Source: Nannobrachium achirus (taxonomy: Eukaryota > Chordata > Actinopteri > Myctophiformes > Myctophidae). Taken from it: a stretch of DNA of 64,000 nt. The notes under the pieces were generated by a model. That model did no database searches. It was given only the letters and a program-made list of their open reading frames with translations, and was not told where the DNA came from. This document shows positions 34,100 through 46,999 of the stretch, in pieces. The DNA lies in assembly GCA_963921795.1 (NCBI GenBank), contig OY997651.1, positions 44,281,828-44,345,827 of the forward strand, read 5' to 3'. Position 1 is the first letter of the stretch. Each line of letters begins with the position of its first letter. A program made the translations under genes and the position numbers.

Positions 34100-35030
34100 T
34101 CATAGCTCAGAGTATAAATATAGCACTCGAAAATATATGTGCGGTTGGACAATAACACGTATAATTATTTACCGCTGCCTTCTCTCTTTCTATTCTCCTC
34201 CTCAAATCTTTCTCATTCTCCCTCCCGCTGTCATCATCTCCCATCTCGTTTCGTCTCATCCCTCTCATCGGTTTGTGTGTTCGCTCGCGTGTGTCTATAG
34301 TGTAGCTTGTCGTTTCTAGCCATCACGCGCCACTCCCGCGGGAAAAGCGGCATGTGGCGCTGACAAACAAAATCGACGACGCCGCTGATCCGTTGTAGCC
34401 GACGTCGAGTGTTTCGCCAAGCGTTCCGAAGTTGGCTCTGCTGCGAACAGACTTTTTCCCAGAAATATAATAATTGTAACATAATACGATAGTCATGATT
34501 AGACTGTATTATGGCTGGTTGTGCTTTTACCCTGCCTTGAATTAGGCCTTCCTCCTGTTCTTAACAGCAGTTGTTGTGTTTCTCTTAGTCTTGCGATTGA
34601 CACTTTACTCATTTAGCTGATAAGCCTATCCAGTGTGACTTAAGTGCAAGAACCCTAGTTAACAAGACATAGACAGGGTAAATTGTTGAGTAAATAAGGT
34701 GCAAAGAAAAACGATTATTTAGCACTCATCAACAAGAAAACAATACAGAACATTTCTGCCTAAAAATAAAACACTTGTACATAAAGTACCTCGTCTCTAT
34801 TACTCATTACAGGTGACAACATTATGCACAGCAAAATCCTCAGTGTTAATTGACTTTGCGCTGAACATATCAGAGTTAAATTAACACTTGGATCTACTGT
34901 GTTGCTGAATATTTGGAGAAGCCAGTTAATTGACTCAACTGTGGCATTGGTTTGAATCACACAACATGCCGGGAGGATACGCTTGGCAGTCTGCTCACAT
35001 GAGCAAGGCACTTCACACCAAACTGCTTCC
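34100..35030. other. unassigned unique-looking stretch
   Basis: C/T-rich at 34170-34270, otherwise unremarkable. No repeat ends or exon pattern recognised. Confidence 0.3.
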
Positions 35031-35034
35031 AGTT

Positions 35035-35044
35035 GATTGATTGG

Positions 35045-35091
<47 letters not shown>
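35035..35091. repeat. (ATTG)n microsatellite
   Basis: About 13 tandem GATT units. Confidence 0.95.
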
Positions 35092-35432
35092 CATAATGTA
35101 TTAGTGAGAAATGTAAACAGCACGTGGTACAATCAGACATTAAGGCTAAACAGACCAGTAAGATGCCTAAGGGCGAAAAGCGCTGTCTTCGCCATCTGTC
35201 TTGGCCATATATGGATTATGTTGTCTGGAGATCCATATATGGAGATCCCTTTTATGCCCACTCAGCATCAAGGGTTGGATTGGGGGTCTCTGCGACATAC
35301 AGTACTAGCGTCATGTTCAGGGGTTGTACTTGTACATCAAGCTGCCTCACGCTATAGAACCAGGAGATAGGCTCCTGCCCTATGGGCCTCATGGCTCGGC
35401 AAGGCTTACTTCAACAAATACAAAACACCATA

Positions 35433-35685
35433 TCGTCGTTGTCGGGTGAAAACCTTGCATGTCCAAAACCGTTTGTTTTACATTTTTCATTTTAAAAATG
35501 ATTTAAACGAGTGAAAACAGCCGATCTACAAGCACACAACGCCTCGCGCCGCGAGGCGTTGTGTGCTTGTAGATCTGCTGTTTTCACTAATTGTGTGCGA
35601 CAGCCTTGTACGATGAAGCAGGGCTTTACTTTGCGAAAGAACATACACATTTGAAACTTGGAGATACGAGGTTTCCACTCGACGA
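35433..35685. mobile_element. TCGTCG-family MITE, copy d
   Basis: TA flanks on both sides. Ends TCGTCGTTGTCGGGTG and CCACTCGACGA. The HP module at 35511-35590 is among the best formed, with core CGCCTCGC.../GCGAGGCG and CAAGCACAC/GTGTGCTTG arms. Confidence 0.9.
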
Positions 35686-35689
35686 TATA

Positions 35690-36455
35690 CAAAGGAGGAA
35701 AAGGAAAAACGGAGGCAGTGAACGACGCCTCCTTTCTATGGGAATTTGTATTTACTTTACCTCCCCTTGTGGTCTCCTGATAGACGATTTTTCAGGACAG
35801 TTTTGAAAGAAACCAGTGATTCCACATTTCCACAAAGAACCCAGGGCATTCCACGTTTTAGTGGCAGTAGTAGTAGAATGAGAATTTTCCCAATGTGTGT
35901 TCTATATTTGGGTGGGATCGCCTTACAGTACGTGTGGTTGGGCAGGTGTGTGCGTGCATGTGTGTGACTCAGTAATGTGGACACAGATAAAATGCTCCCA
36001 CTCTGCCGTCTTCCCTCCGTGGGGACTTTTATTTTCCCTCAAATCTAGGCCACGCATATGCTTTGTAGTACTGTAGATTACTGCCAACGCACGCTGCTAG
36101 CTGCGAACACAGTGTCTGCTTGTGTTAGCTTGAAGCATGTTCTTACTTGTGCTCACAACGCTGGAGGTAAATAAATACGCAAACGGCATTATGCAGAGTG
36201 AATGTTTACTGTATAACAGACCTGACTTTTATGATCTTGGGTAATTTAAATGCACGGTGCAGTGCACCACATTTGAATTAAATGTGTGTTGTTGAATAAT
36301 AGACATCTTATTCCATTTACCAGCAGTCTAAAAGTAGGCGGTTTGGCTGACCACAGATGATCTTGATGTTATTTAGATAGCATGTTGTTTGTACAATATT
36401 CCAGGATCGATAACAGTGATGTTTATTATATCTTTGCTGTCGGTCAGAAACAAAC
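35690..36455. other. unassigned stretch
   Basis: No recognisable repeat ends or exons. Confidence 0.3.
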
Positions 36456-36462
36456 TACCATA

Positions 36463-36695
36463 TCGTCGTTGCCGGGTGGAAACCTTGTATGTCCAAAACC
36501 GTTCGTTTTGTATTTATCATCTATAAAATGTACCAAACTAGTGAAAACAGCAGATCTACAAGCACACAGCTTGTAGATCGGCTGTTTTCACTAGTTTTGT
36601 GCGACAGTCTTGTATGATGAAGCGGGGCTTTGCTTTACCAAAAGACGTACACATTTGACACGTGGAGATACGAGGTTTCTGCCCGACAGTGACGA
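36463..36695. mobile_element. TCGTCG-family MITE, copy e
   Basis: TA flanks; ends TCGTCGTTGCCGGGTG and GCCCGACAGTGACGA. The HP core is deleted to CACACAGCTTG (36540-36592), leaving nearly adjacent arms. Confidence 0.88.
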
Positions 36696-36739
36696 TATCC
36701 AAAATACCATGTTTTTTGTGTTTTCTGTCTTCTTCTTTT

Positions 36740-37200
36740 AACTGTTCTGCTGCCCTTGACGACGCTCACCGTCATTGAAAGTGTTAATACCATGGCGCCG
36801 TTGACGGCGAGGACTGTCAATCTTACTGTATATACAGTAAAGGTATTATTACTTACTGTACGTCGCTCCGGTCCCGCCCGCATCGGTAATGTCCGCGATT
36901 TGTTTACAACGCACATCGGGCGTGCACGCGAAGTGAACGCCCTCCATAGTAAATCCATTGAGAGGCCCATAAAGAGACTTCATTTACTCAAAAGTGACAT
37001 TCTTATACAAAGGATGGTCTCCACTCTCCATACTGTACACAAAAGCTGGGCGCAGCCATGTTTCTCTTCTGGGCTCACACTGTCATGTGACTAGATGACG
37101 TAATCGTTGCCGTCAAGTGATAATCCAAAAAAACAAAAACAACCCCCTTCCGGCCCTTCAAAATAATAGCGGCGGCCTATGGAGGAAACGGCGTGGCACC
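36740..37200. other. CpG-containing unique stretch
   Basis: Contains GACGGCGAGG, CGTCGCTCCGGTCCCGCCCG and ATAGCGGCGGCC. Frames on both strands overlap and none is recognisable. It could be a small CpG island or an unrecognised repeat. Confidence 0.25.
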
Positions 37201-37524
37201 GAGGCACCAAGCAAACCTTCAGATTAAGAGGCAGTAGTTGTGTTAAACACATATTTCACCCAGTGCCAATTGTCTAATGCAATCCTGTGCGCTACACTCC
37301 CTCTGCCAACCTGGGGAGAGCAACGGACTGACCTCATGCTTCCTTCTATGCATGAGGAGCCCAAGCTGCTTTTTTCACCTGACAGGGGGGAGTTTCCCCA
37401 GTTGGACGTAGTGCGTGAAAGGAACATGTTATTCCAACCAGTTCCTTTCCCCTCCATCAGGCTCCCTGGCTGGCCAGGGGTCGAGGCAGTATAGAGACCA
37501 GGATTACTGCATGTTTTTTGTGAG

Positions 37525-37592
37525 CGTACCTACCCTAGGAGACACAGGGAGAACATGCAAACTCCACACAAAGGCCCTTTCACCAACCCCAC
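37525..37592 (-). mobile_element. V-SINE-like fragment
   Basis: ACAGGGAGAACATGCAAACT followed by CCACACAAAGG is the reverse complement of the conserved body (GGAGTTTGCATGTTCTCCC) found in V-SINE-type fish elements. Confidence 0.65.
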
Positions 37593-37897
37593 CTAGGGTA
37601 TATATACTGTAGGCCTACCATGTTTTTAAAACGACACAACCGTGCCTCAGCAAAGTTGGTATGGTGACCATCTATATTGTCAGATACTTGATTGTGTCCT
37701 TTTATTATCATCGCTTTACCCAAATACAGCTCAAGTGGAGTTAGGAGGTCTTCTATAAAAGTATTGTGGCGACAAGCTAACAACAAGACGCTAAAAACAA
37801 CAAAAAGAAGCTAGTATATCCCTGAGGTACTCTGGTCCCTTAAGTGGTTTAAGTTCTCCTTAATGCTTCTTATTTTTTGTATTTCTTTTTAAAGATT

Positions 37898-38079
37898 TGT
37901 TTTTTGGCTTTTGCCTTTATTGAATAGGACAGTTAGACTGACAGGAAATGGGGGGAGAGATGGGGAGTGACATGGTCGTCCGGATCGGGAATCAAACCGG
38001 CGACTCCGCCAGGCATCCCTGCCTATGTGGCAATGCCTGAGTGGTATATGGGCCTGGACCAGTAGGCCAGTGGGCGCCC
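37898..38079 (-). mobile_element. tRNA-derived SINE, reverse strand
   Basis: It begins with the tail complement (GGCTTTTGCCTTTATTGAAT) and GACAGGAAATGGGG, then CGGATCGGGAATCAAACCGG (B box) and ends GGGCGCCC (head). Confidence 0.88.
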
Positions 38080-38089
38080 AATGCGCCTT

Positions 38090-38470
38090 ATTTTCTATCC
38101 GAAACCCCAGTGTCCTTGCATGAACCCCTCCACCTGTTAGGTGCAACATAAGAGATAATGAATAATGTCTGCTGGCCAGTGAAAATAAGTTGAATAAACA
38201 TTATGTCTTAACCTTGTGGATTCTTTTCATTGTATTTTTCTAATTCTCTTCTCTTTTTTTTCTCCAAGCCTTGAGTCTTGACCCGCTGTGCGTGGTCCTC
38301 ATAACAAATAGATGACCTCTCTGGTTTTCGCAAAAGCACTTTATTGAATTTTCTTCAGGCAGGAGTTGTTTTGTCCCACTGGAATTTGTACTTTTATAAA
38401 GCCCAAGGGCTTTTGACCCTTTGTCGCTGTCCATGAATGAATCGTTCCTATCTCTCTGAAGTCAGATTAT
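38090..38470. other. unassigned stretch
   Basis: No repeat ends or exons recognised. Confidence 0.3.
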
Positions 38471-38473
38471 GTT

Positions 38474-38610
<137 letters not shown>

Positions 38611-38786
38611 CCGTTCTTACTACCCAGTGAGCACCGGAAATAGTTTTTAACCAACAGAGTGAGGACATTTTTGGAAAGTGAGGACTAAGTTGCGGTCCTC
38701 ACTAGATTTAGGGGTTAGGGTAAGGCCACAGGACTTGCATAAAAATTAATGGAAGTCAATGTAAAGTCCTCAGTATGTAGCAAAAA

Positions 38787-38789
<3 letters not shown>

Positions 38790-38869
<80 letters not shown>

Positions 38870-38895
38870 GTGCGTGTGCGCGTGTGCGTGTGCCC
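38790..38895. repeat. (GT)n microsatellite with GCGTGTGCG end
   Basis: A GT run to about 38863, then mixed GCGTGTG sequence. Confidence 0.96.
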
Positions 38896-39314
38896 GCTTC
38901 CCGTGCGCGTCCATATGTCTACATTCGAGTAGACATATCATCTCTGTGAGTATGCATCCGTGCCTTGTGCATGTGCCGCTATCTATAATTTGCCCTGTGT
39001 GTGTCTGAAAGTGCGTGCGTGCGTGCACGTGTGTGTGCACGTACCCACATAGCAACAGTAGAAGGAGGGGGTGGGCAGGCTGTGTGCAGGAGTGAAGGAG
39101 AATATTCAATATCCAATCTTCTGCGTCTTTGTGTGGCTTAAACTTATTCCATATTCCATCGATTGAGGTGCCAGTTAATCAGCCAAAACGGGCCGAAGTT
39201 ACTGCTAAGACGTGCAGTTTGAGTCTTGACCCGGCAACCTTGTGAGTGACGCACACATCAACAACGTACTTTTTGACAGGCCATAGTTTAAGCCTGATTG
39301 ATGCTCGTACACTT

Positions 39315-39362
39315 GAGCTCGTTTGTAGACTACTTGAGCTTGTAGAGCTGCTATTTTCAGCG
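39315..39362. repeat. partial HP module
   Basis: Only the right arm is preserved (GAGCTTGTAGAGCTGCTATT at 39337-39356). The left part GAGCTCGTTTGTAGACTACT is rearranged. A short (GGAT)n run lies at 39432-39452. Confidence 0.5.
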
Positions 39363-39804
39363 CGCAACACAACACAATGTGCAATGTCTCTGTTGGAACT
39401 ATTACCCCTGATTCCGGATATGTGGTTGAAGATGGATGGATGGATGGATGGAACACAATGCCCTGCAACCAAAATCAGACATTAGTAAGCTGTGAATCTG
39501 TGACATGCACGCACCAGGAGCCTGGATGGCTTGGTTCCTGTCTTAAAATAATTTATATAAATATTTTTGGACATGAAGACTGACATATACGTGAAGCTTT
39601 ACTGTTATTAACCCTCCTTGGTTTACTCGGTTTATGATAACTAGCCCTTACCCGTTCAAAGATATGAGCTCCAAAATGATGTGCAGTGTGTGGGTTATGG
39701 GATGTGCACACAGTATATGAGGGATGGAAAGTAACTTTAACTGGTGCTTGCATGATAGCATCAATGTAAGAAACCCGTTTCGTTTAATGGCTACAGAGAT
39801 ACTG

Positions 39805-39991
<187 letters not shown>

Positions 39992-40199
39992 CTGGTTAAA
40001 CATTTTGCCTCATGCTAGATGCAGAATAGATGTGCCTCATGCTAGATGCAGAATAGATAGTAGATACACCATAAAAATGCTAATATACAGCATACGATTT
40101 GTGAAAGTGACAAACTGGCTTCACAGTTATGTCAGGTGTGTTCATATGCTAATGGTGATGCGATTTCAGATCAATTGCTCCAGCCACTGAGGAGAAACG

Positions 40200-40218
40200 C
40201 TGTTTCAGACAGACACTC

Positions 40219-40262
<44 letters not shown>
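40200..40262. repeat. (CAGA)n microsatellite
   Basis: About 14 tandem CAGA units. Confidence 0.95.
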
Positions 40263-40263
<1 letters not shown>

Positions 40264-40584
40264 TTCGCAAGATTATAGTATAGATAACAATAGTAATTGC
40301 AGATAGTTACTAGCCCTCGTTATTTACCGTATAGAAAGTGCATATTTTGTGGGAGATATGGGCATATTGGTTGGATCGGCGGTTCTACAAAAAAAAAAAG
40401 ATTGTTTCATACAACTGTACATTCATTGTGCAAGTACATTAACAGCAGGGAAAGCAGCTAAGAACATATCCGTGTGCAAAAGTTGGAGTCTGTAGAACCA
40501 ACTGTGTGCTGTGAGTCCCAGACATTTGCAAGAGCTCTCTCTGACTGCGATTGAACAAATTCCAACCGGCTTCTGCATACATTA

Positions 40585-40835
40585 TCGTCACTGTCGGGCA
40601 GAAACCTTGCATCTCCAAGTTTCAAATTTGTACATTTTTTTCACAAAGTAAAGCACTGCTTCATCTCACAATGCCGTTGAATAAAAGTAGTGAAAACAGC
40701 TGATCTACTAGCCTCGCACCGCGAGGCGTTGTGTGCTTGTAGTTTGGCTGTTTTCACTAGTTTAAATCATTTTAAAAATGATAAATACAAAACAAACGGT
40801 TTTGGACATACAAGGTTTCCACCCGACAACGACGA
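40585..40835. mobile_element. TCGTCG-family MITE, copy f
   Basis: TA flanks; ends TCGTCACTGTCGGGCAG and CCCGACAACGACGA. The HP module at 40690-40760 has a shortened left arm. The interior is in the orientation of copy c. Confidence 0.87.
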
Positions 40836-41099
40836 TATGTATTCATTCATTCCACAGGATATAGTGAGAATTGCATGAGGTGTGAACCTAGTCATCGGCA
40901 TCGGATCTATTGCCTTAACGGCCTCGCTATCGGCCCACTGGCCGCGTGGGTGTCTCCAACGGGACATGCTCATGCATGTCTATTGGTGCATGCATATGTA
41001 TGGTGTGGTGTGGTGTGTCACATTATAGTGAACCACACACCACATGCACGTACGTGCACGTGCATATTCTACATGGGCTCCGTGGCCTTGCATGCATTG

Positions 41100-41134
41100 G
41101 AGCAGGACACGCGCACGCGCACACACGCGCACAC

Positions 41135-41190
<56 letters not shown>
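41100..41190. repeat. ACGCGCAC-type and (CA)n microsatellite
   Basis: Mixed CGCGCACACACG sequence passing into a CA run. Confidence 0.95.
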
Positions 41191-41192
<2 letters not shown>

Positions 41193-41344
41193 CTGCCTTA
41201 AGAGTGTGTATTAAAGGGGATTTAAGGGCAAGAACCAAGGCTTTATAACTGTGTGATGGCCGCTCATAATGAGAGGCATTACAGAACTGATGTAGCAAAG
41301 ATTAGGCAGGCTAAGAGACACCCAGAGGATGACACATCACACTC

Positions 41345-41447
<103 letters not shown>

Positions 41448-41449
41448 TT

Positions 41450-42230
41450 ACAGATGTAAAGAAGTGGGTGCATTTTTGTATTGATATTATTTTGCGTAAG
41501 ATCGTGGTGGCAGTGAGAAGGAGCGCAGGGAATCATGAAATCAAACATTATAAGCATGTCACAGATCACATAACGGTATCAAGCTACACACATACTATAT
41601 ACACATATATTATGCATAGCATAAGACAAGCAAGAGTATGTACTGTACATGAGGTTGTTCACGCAAAAAAATAACAACTGTAGTGTTGAAAGCTCTTTAA
41701 GCTCATATTAGCATATAAAATGCAGCACTTGTAAGGAATTATACTTGTAACAGCGCATATTGATATCAATGTGCAAATTTGACTAGTGACTATTAAAAGC
41801 CTCAGTTGTTGTTTATTTTTCGACATAAATGAGTTTAAAAACGTAGGCTGAGGCAGAAGTGCAGTAAACACTGCATACACTTACTGTTATTTATTGGAGA
41901 TATGCAGGGGGCAATCCCTGCTAATGGCTAGAAGTCAACCATAGACTGGTATGGTCCTTTAAAGCGGTAGGCCTACTATGTTTTTTTTTATTATTAATAA
42001 AACAAAAATTTGACCCATCTGTATGGTAGAGTATGTTAATAACTTTTGCGGAGGTTGTATTTTGCCATTGAGACATTTAGAACGTGTCAAAGGTCACATC
42101 TCACCGAGTCACCTAGACACAGGATCGGACACAAAATTAGGACACAAGATTCAATGTATCCCCTGAGCAAGCAGGCTAGCAGGCTCTGTTAGATCAATGG
42201 TAAAGAAATAAAATAAAATACAAATATGTC
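41450..42230. other. unassigned stretch
   Basis: No repeat ends, exons or tandem structure recognised. Confidence 0.3.
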
Positions 42231-42238
42231 GGCACCGG

Positions 42239-42529
42239 CAGGCCCGGATCTACCATATGGGCACTTTGGGCACGTGCCCAGGGGCCCCTGGGCATCAAGG
42301 GCCCTCCAAAAAAAAAAATGCTGATTGTGTGTTAAATACAATGTACAATATTTCATGAAAGTCAAGTCAACTGATTAAAACTCCGCCGGGCCGCGCTGAG
42401 CCAACTGCTGCTGCAGATGTCATATTGGACCTACATGCCTACATATGCCTACAAAACATTTTGCGCGCACACGGAGGCCCCTTGGCGCTTCAGTGCCCAA
42501 GGGCCCTCTGAGATGGTAATCCAGCCCTG
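42239..42529. mobile_element. non-autonomous hAT-like element
   Basis: The left end CAGGCCCGGATCTACC and right end GGTAATCCAGCCCTG are imperfect inverses; inner GTGCCCAGGGGCCC and GTGCCCAAGGGCCC also relate. Flanks GGCACCGG (42231-42238) and AGCACCGG (42530-42537) match at 7 of 8 bases. It is noncoding and has no HP module. Confidence 0.8.
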
Positions 42530-43020
42530 AGCACCGGGTTCAAATCTGGGGTAGAAGAGTCAAGTTAACACAGTGCAGCTTTAGATAAAAACCCCAAACA
42601 GAAAGAGAGGTAAAATGGAGGTAGAAAAGGGACATGCCTACGTTCCTGTCAGCGCACGTTAGTGAGACAAACCAAAGAGACTCTTGGTATTAAAGTTCCA
42701 ACAGCACCTTGACAGGGCTGTGTCTCAATCGCACTGCGGCCGCGTCACACTGTGTCTGGCCCCCAATTCGAAACAGGAGGATGACAGGTGTGTCCCAGTT
42801 TTTTTTTTTTGTGTGTGTTTTGTTTATTTTCATTTTTTTTACATGCATTTCAGAAGTTACCCCTCCCTGCCACAGGCCTCACTCCTTTGAACTGATTCTG
42901 ACTCATCTGACAAAATACGAGGCGTATTGTTGCGTATGCTCTGTGTGTGCTGTGTGTTTGCACAGTGTGTTTGTTGTACAAGTACTGTGATACATTAGGT
43001 GCATGTGTGTGTGCGTGCAT

Positions 43021-44635
43021 GCACACACAGTGATGCAAACCTAGATAGGCAAAATATACTCATTTAATAGTCAAGAGTTATGAGCTGCTGGGTGGGATGT
43101 GTAAGGAATGTCTATGGAAGATAGTAGTTGGCATTGTAGTGTAGGCCTATAGCCTATATTAGCAAAAACAGTATGCAATTTGGATTAAAAAACATAAACT
43201 TAAATACTCCATTTACTGCCTCAGTCAGTATGTGTGCGTACGTCCGTGCATGTGCGCATGCATGAATGCGTGCATGTGCGCATGCATGAATGCGTGCGCG
43301 CGTGCGTGCGTGTGTGTGTGTGGGGGGAATGGATGCAGTGGAATGTGTCAATATTTGTGTGTGCTAGTTTCAAGGTGTGACATTGAACATAACAATGGCT
43401 ACCGTTCCTGGGAGTATAGCTGTTGTTGTTGACATGTAGTTTTCCCAGAGAATGTTTGCAATTTCACTATAGCACAATCCACCCGGTCTCTCCATAAATA
43501 ACACTCTTCCATGCTGGAAGTTCCCTTTTCCACACTCATATCATGTTGCACACAGTGCAACAGCGCTGCAAACCTAGATTGGCGAAATATACTCATTAGT
43601 CAAGAGTTAGGAGCTGCTGGGGAATGAGCAATTGAATGATATGGAGGATAGAATAGGTACGGTATAGCAGTGTTTCTCAAACTTTTACATTTCAAGGTCT
43701 CCCCGTAACTCTGACAGTATACAAATCCATTTGTACACTGTCAGAGTTACAGACTAGTATGGGCCAATTTAGACCCCCATAAAGGAACCCACAGAGTCCC
43801 TGGAATCCTCTTGAGAACCACTGGTGTAAAGTATAGTAGCAAGAACAGTATATCATTTGGAATGATTTTTTAAAAAGGAAACAATGCATGCACTGTGTCC
43901 GGAAAGTATGTGTGATTGCGTACGTGTGTACATCCGTATATGTACGTGCTTGCGTGCATGCATGTGTGTTTGCGTGCAGTGGGATGTGTACATTTGCGTG
44001 TGTGCCAGTTTCAAGGTGTGACATGGAATATGACAATGACTGCCGTTCCTGGAAACATAGCTGCTGTTGCTGTTGTTGTTGACATGTAGTTTTACCAGAG
44101 AATGCTTGCAATTTCACTATAGCACAATCCAACCGGTCTCTCGCTACACTCTTCCATGCTGGAAGTTCCCTTTTCCACAGTCATATCTACTCATGTTGCA
44201 CACAATGCAACAGTGCTGCAGTGCAAACCTAGATAGGCAAAATATACTCATTAGTCAAGAGTTAGGAGCTGCTGGGGAATGGGAAAAGTAGCAAAAACAG
44301 TATGCAATTTGGAAAAATAAATAAAACATAAAAACATAAACAGTGCATGCACTGCATCTGGACAGTATGTTTGGTTGCGTGCGTGTGCACATCCGTACAT
44401 GTACGTGCATGCGTGCAGTGCATGTGTGTTTGGGTGCAGTGGGATGTGTACATTTGTGTGTGTGTGCCAGTTTCAAGGTGTGACATTGAACGTGACAATG
44501 ACCACCGTTCCTTGGAAGTATAGCTGCTGTTGTTGACATGTAGTTTTACCAAGAGAATGTTTGCAATTTCACTAAGCACAATCCAACCGCCCTCTCGCTA
44601 CACTCTTCCTCGCTGGAAGTTCCCTTTTTCCATAA
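43021..44635. repeat. three tandem copies of a 0.4-0.7 kb block
   Basis: GCAAACCTAGATAGGCAAAATATACTC occurs near 43035, 43567 and 44224. Each is followed by TCAAGAGTTA(G/T)GAGCTGCTGG, CAGTATGCAATTTGG-like sequence, a GT/GCATG-rich tract, AGTTTCAAGGTGTGACAT and CTTCC(A/T)(T/C)GCTGGAAGTTCCC. The second copy contains a small insertion (43669-43823). Frames recur because the block recurs. Confidence 0.85.
43669..43823. mobile_element. small hAT-like insertion with inner palindrome
   Basis: CAGTGTTTCTCAAACTTTT and TTGAGAACCACTG are inverse ends. Inside is GTAACTCTGACAGT paired with ACTGTCAGAGTTAC. Copies one and three of the tandem block lack it. An exact target duplication was not resolved. Confidence 0.65.
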
Positions 44636-44655
44636 CATTCCTCTCTCTCTATATA

Positions 44656-44912
44656 TCGTCGTTGTCGGGTGAAAACCTTGTATCTCCAAGTTTCAAATGT
44701 GTACGTTCTTTCGCAAAGTAAAGCCCTGCTTCATCACAAGGCCGTCGCACAAAAGTAGTGAAAACAGCAGATCTACAAGCACACAACGCCTCGCGGTGCG
44801 AGGCGTTGTGTGCTTGTAGATCGGCTGTTTTCACTAGTTTGAATCATTTTTAAAATGATAAATGCAAAACGAACGGTTTTGGACATACGAGGTTTCCACC
44901 TGACAACGACGA
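44656..44912. mobile_element. TCGTCG-family MITE, copy g
   Basis: TA flanks; ends TCGTCGTTGTCGGGTG and CCTGACAACGACGA. The HP module at 44757-44838 has core CGCCTCGCGGTGCGAGGCG and full arms. Confidence 0.9.
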
Positions 44913-44924
44913 TATATATATTGG

Positions 44925-45110
44925 GTGATGCGTCACCGCTGACCTCGGGGGAAGGCTCGGCGTGCGACCGTGCGGCGCCGCCGCATTCTTTTCCCAAGGA
45001 CGCGGTGCCATCCTGCCGGAGCCGTTGATAAATGCCCCAGATTGTGACCAAGGACCGCCGCGGCTTCACGGGAGCCCCCGGTGACAAACAACCCATGCGG
45101 CGGTAACATG
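44925..45110. promoter_or_regulatory. short CpG-rich block
   Basis: Dense CpG (GTGCGACCGTGCGGCGCCGCCGC, GACCGCCGCGGC). It is non-repetitive and bounded by a MITE and a GT tract. It could be a small CpG island or a conserved element. Confidence 0.25.
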
Positions 45111-45219
45111 GTTTACTGGCTAGAATGCCGGACGACCTTCCATACAACTTACAAAACATCTTCATCATACTGTGGCGTGTGCGTGTTGGATTGTGTCTCA
45201 AAACCAGGAGTGGGTGGGG

Positions 45220-45398
<179 letters not shown>

Positions 45399-45663
45399 GA
45401 GAGAGAGAGGTGTGTATTTGACCTGGTTATGATGTACAAAGAGAAGGATAAACGTTTTTCCAAGGTTTGGAATAACAGTGTTATTATTGCTATTGGCCAT
45501 ACGCTATCCTTGATGTATCATTTTTTGCTGCATAGGCACTCGCTTGATATGTAAAAAATCTGTGATGAGGCCATGAACTCGTAGTGTGTATAATGGATGC
45601 ATTGTTTTGTTTTGTGACTGCAATGTTAGCGTGTCTCTTTGGTTTACATTAAGTATATATATA

Positions 45664-45903
45664 TCGTCACTGTCAGGCAGAAACCTTGTATCTCCAAGTT
45701 TATCTATGTGTTTTTGTAAATTAAAGCCCTACTTCATCATACAAAAGTGTTGCACAAAAGTAGTGAAAATAGCCGATACAAGCACACAACATAGCTGATC
45801 TACAAGGCAAGCACACAACAATCTACAAGCACGCTATTTTCACAAAATCGTAAAAAAAAAAATGGGGTTTTGGAAATACAAGGTTTCCACCCGACAAAGA
45901 CGA
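45664..45903. mobile_element. TCGTCG-family MITE, copy h, rearranged HP
   Basis: TA flanks; ends TCGTCACTGTCAGGCAG and CCCGACAAAGACGA. The HP part (45763-45842) contains three interleaved arm pieces (GATACAAGCACACAAC, GATCTACAAGGCAAGCACAC, ATCTACAAGCACGC) rather than a clean palindrome. Confidence 0.85.
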
Positions 45904-46355
45904 TATAAAAGACATAAATTTGCTGAGGAACAGTGGTTCGCCCTAAGTACTGTATGTGTGAGTGCATGCAAGTGTGCTGATGTGCACCTCTGGGGGATGT
46001 AAAATGAGCTGATAGCATCAACGCACCATTATTACCATAATAATGCAGGCCATTAGGGCCATGCAGGGAGATGAGATCCTCTGTCCTTAGATGACCGCCG
46101 TGATGGCTGGTTTCCATGACATCTGTACGTGTTCACCAGGATGGAACTACAAACGCAATGGAAAAAAGAAACATTAACAACTTGATATGTTAACCCGTTG
46201 AGACATCGATCCCGATTCTACAAATGCTTTCTAATTCTAATTCAGTTCTTAAACCTTCTTAAACTAGTAAGATGCCTCACTGCCTCAGTGCGACATGCGG
46301 GTGCCAATTCTTGGCTATCTGGCCAGTGATGTATATCGGACCAGTTACCCATATA

Positions 46356-46602
46356 TCGTCGTTGAAAACCTTGTATGTCCAAAACCGTTTGTTTTGCATT
46401 TAGCATTTTTAAAATGATTTAAACTAGTGAAAACAGCCGATCTACAAGCACACAACGCCTCGCGAGGTGTTGTGTGCTTGTAGATCTGCTGTTTTCACTA
46501 CTTTTGTGCGACAGCCTTGTCTGATGAAGCAGGGCTTTACTTGCGAATTGAACATACAAATTTGAAACTTGGAGATACAAGGTTTCCACCCGACAACGAC
46601 GA
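46356..46602. mobile_element. TCGTCG-family MITE, copy i
   Basis: TA flanks; the left end is shortened (TCGTCGTTGAAAACC) and the right end is CCCGACAACGACGA. HP module 46432-46500 has core CGCCTCGCGAGGTG. It lies within CATATATGG-type repeat DNA. Confidence 0.88.
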
Positions 46603-46603
46603 T

Positions 46604-46990
46604 ATGGAGATCCATGTACTGTATATGGTACAGCCACACAGATATGGGCTGTCTTCCTCCATATACTATATGAGCATTCCCATATGAAGTCCTGTTAGAT
46701 ATGGGCGTAATATTGATGACATCAGGGATCTCCATATATGGGCATAAAATGGGTGAGTTAGAGTGGTGCCCATGACATCACAACATACAATATATGTTAT
46801 GCCCATACACATGGAGATCCCTATCTGAACACACAGATATGGGCCATCTCTTGGCCATCTGGCCAGTGATGTATATCGATGACATCAGGGATCTTCATAT
46901 ATGGGCATAAAGGGATTGTGAGGAATACCCATAATATGGACTTTTACATAGGTGATGTCACCTGTGATTACACCTGTGATGTCACAGCGA
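46604..46990. repeat. CATATATGG-rich repeat
   Basis: Repeated GGAGATCC(A/C)(T/A)(A/G)T, CATATATGGGCATAAA and GATGACATCAGGGATC words. GGCCATCTGGCCAGTGATGT (46855) also occurs at 46318 as GGCTATCTGGCCAGTGATGT. Confidence 0.5.
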
Positions 46991-46999
46991 TGTGTCAGG

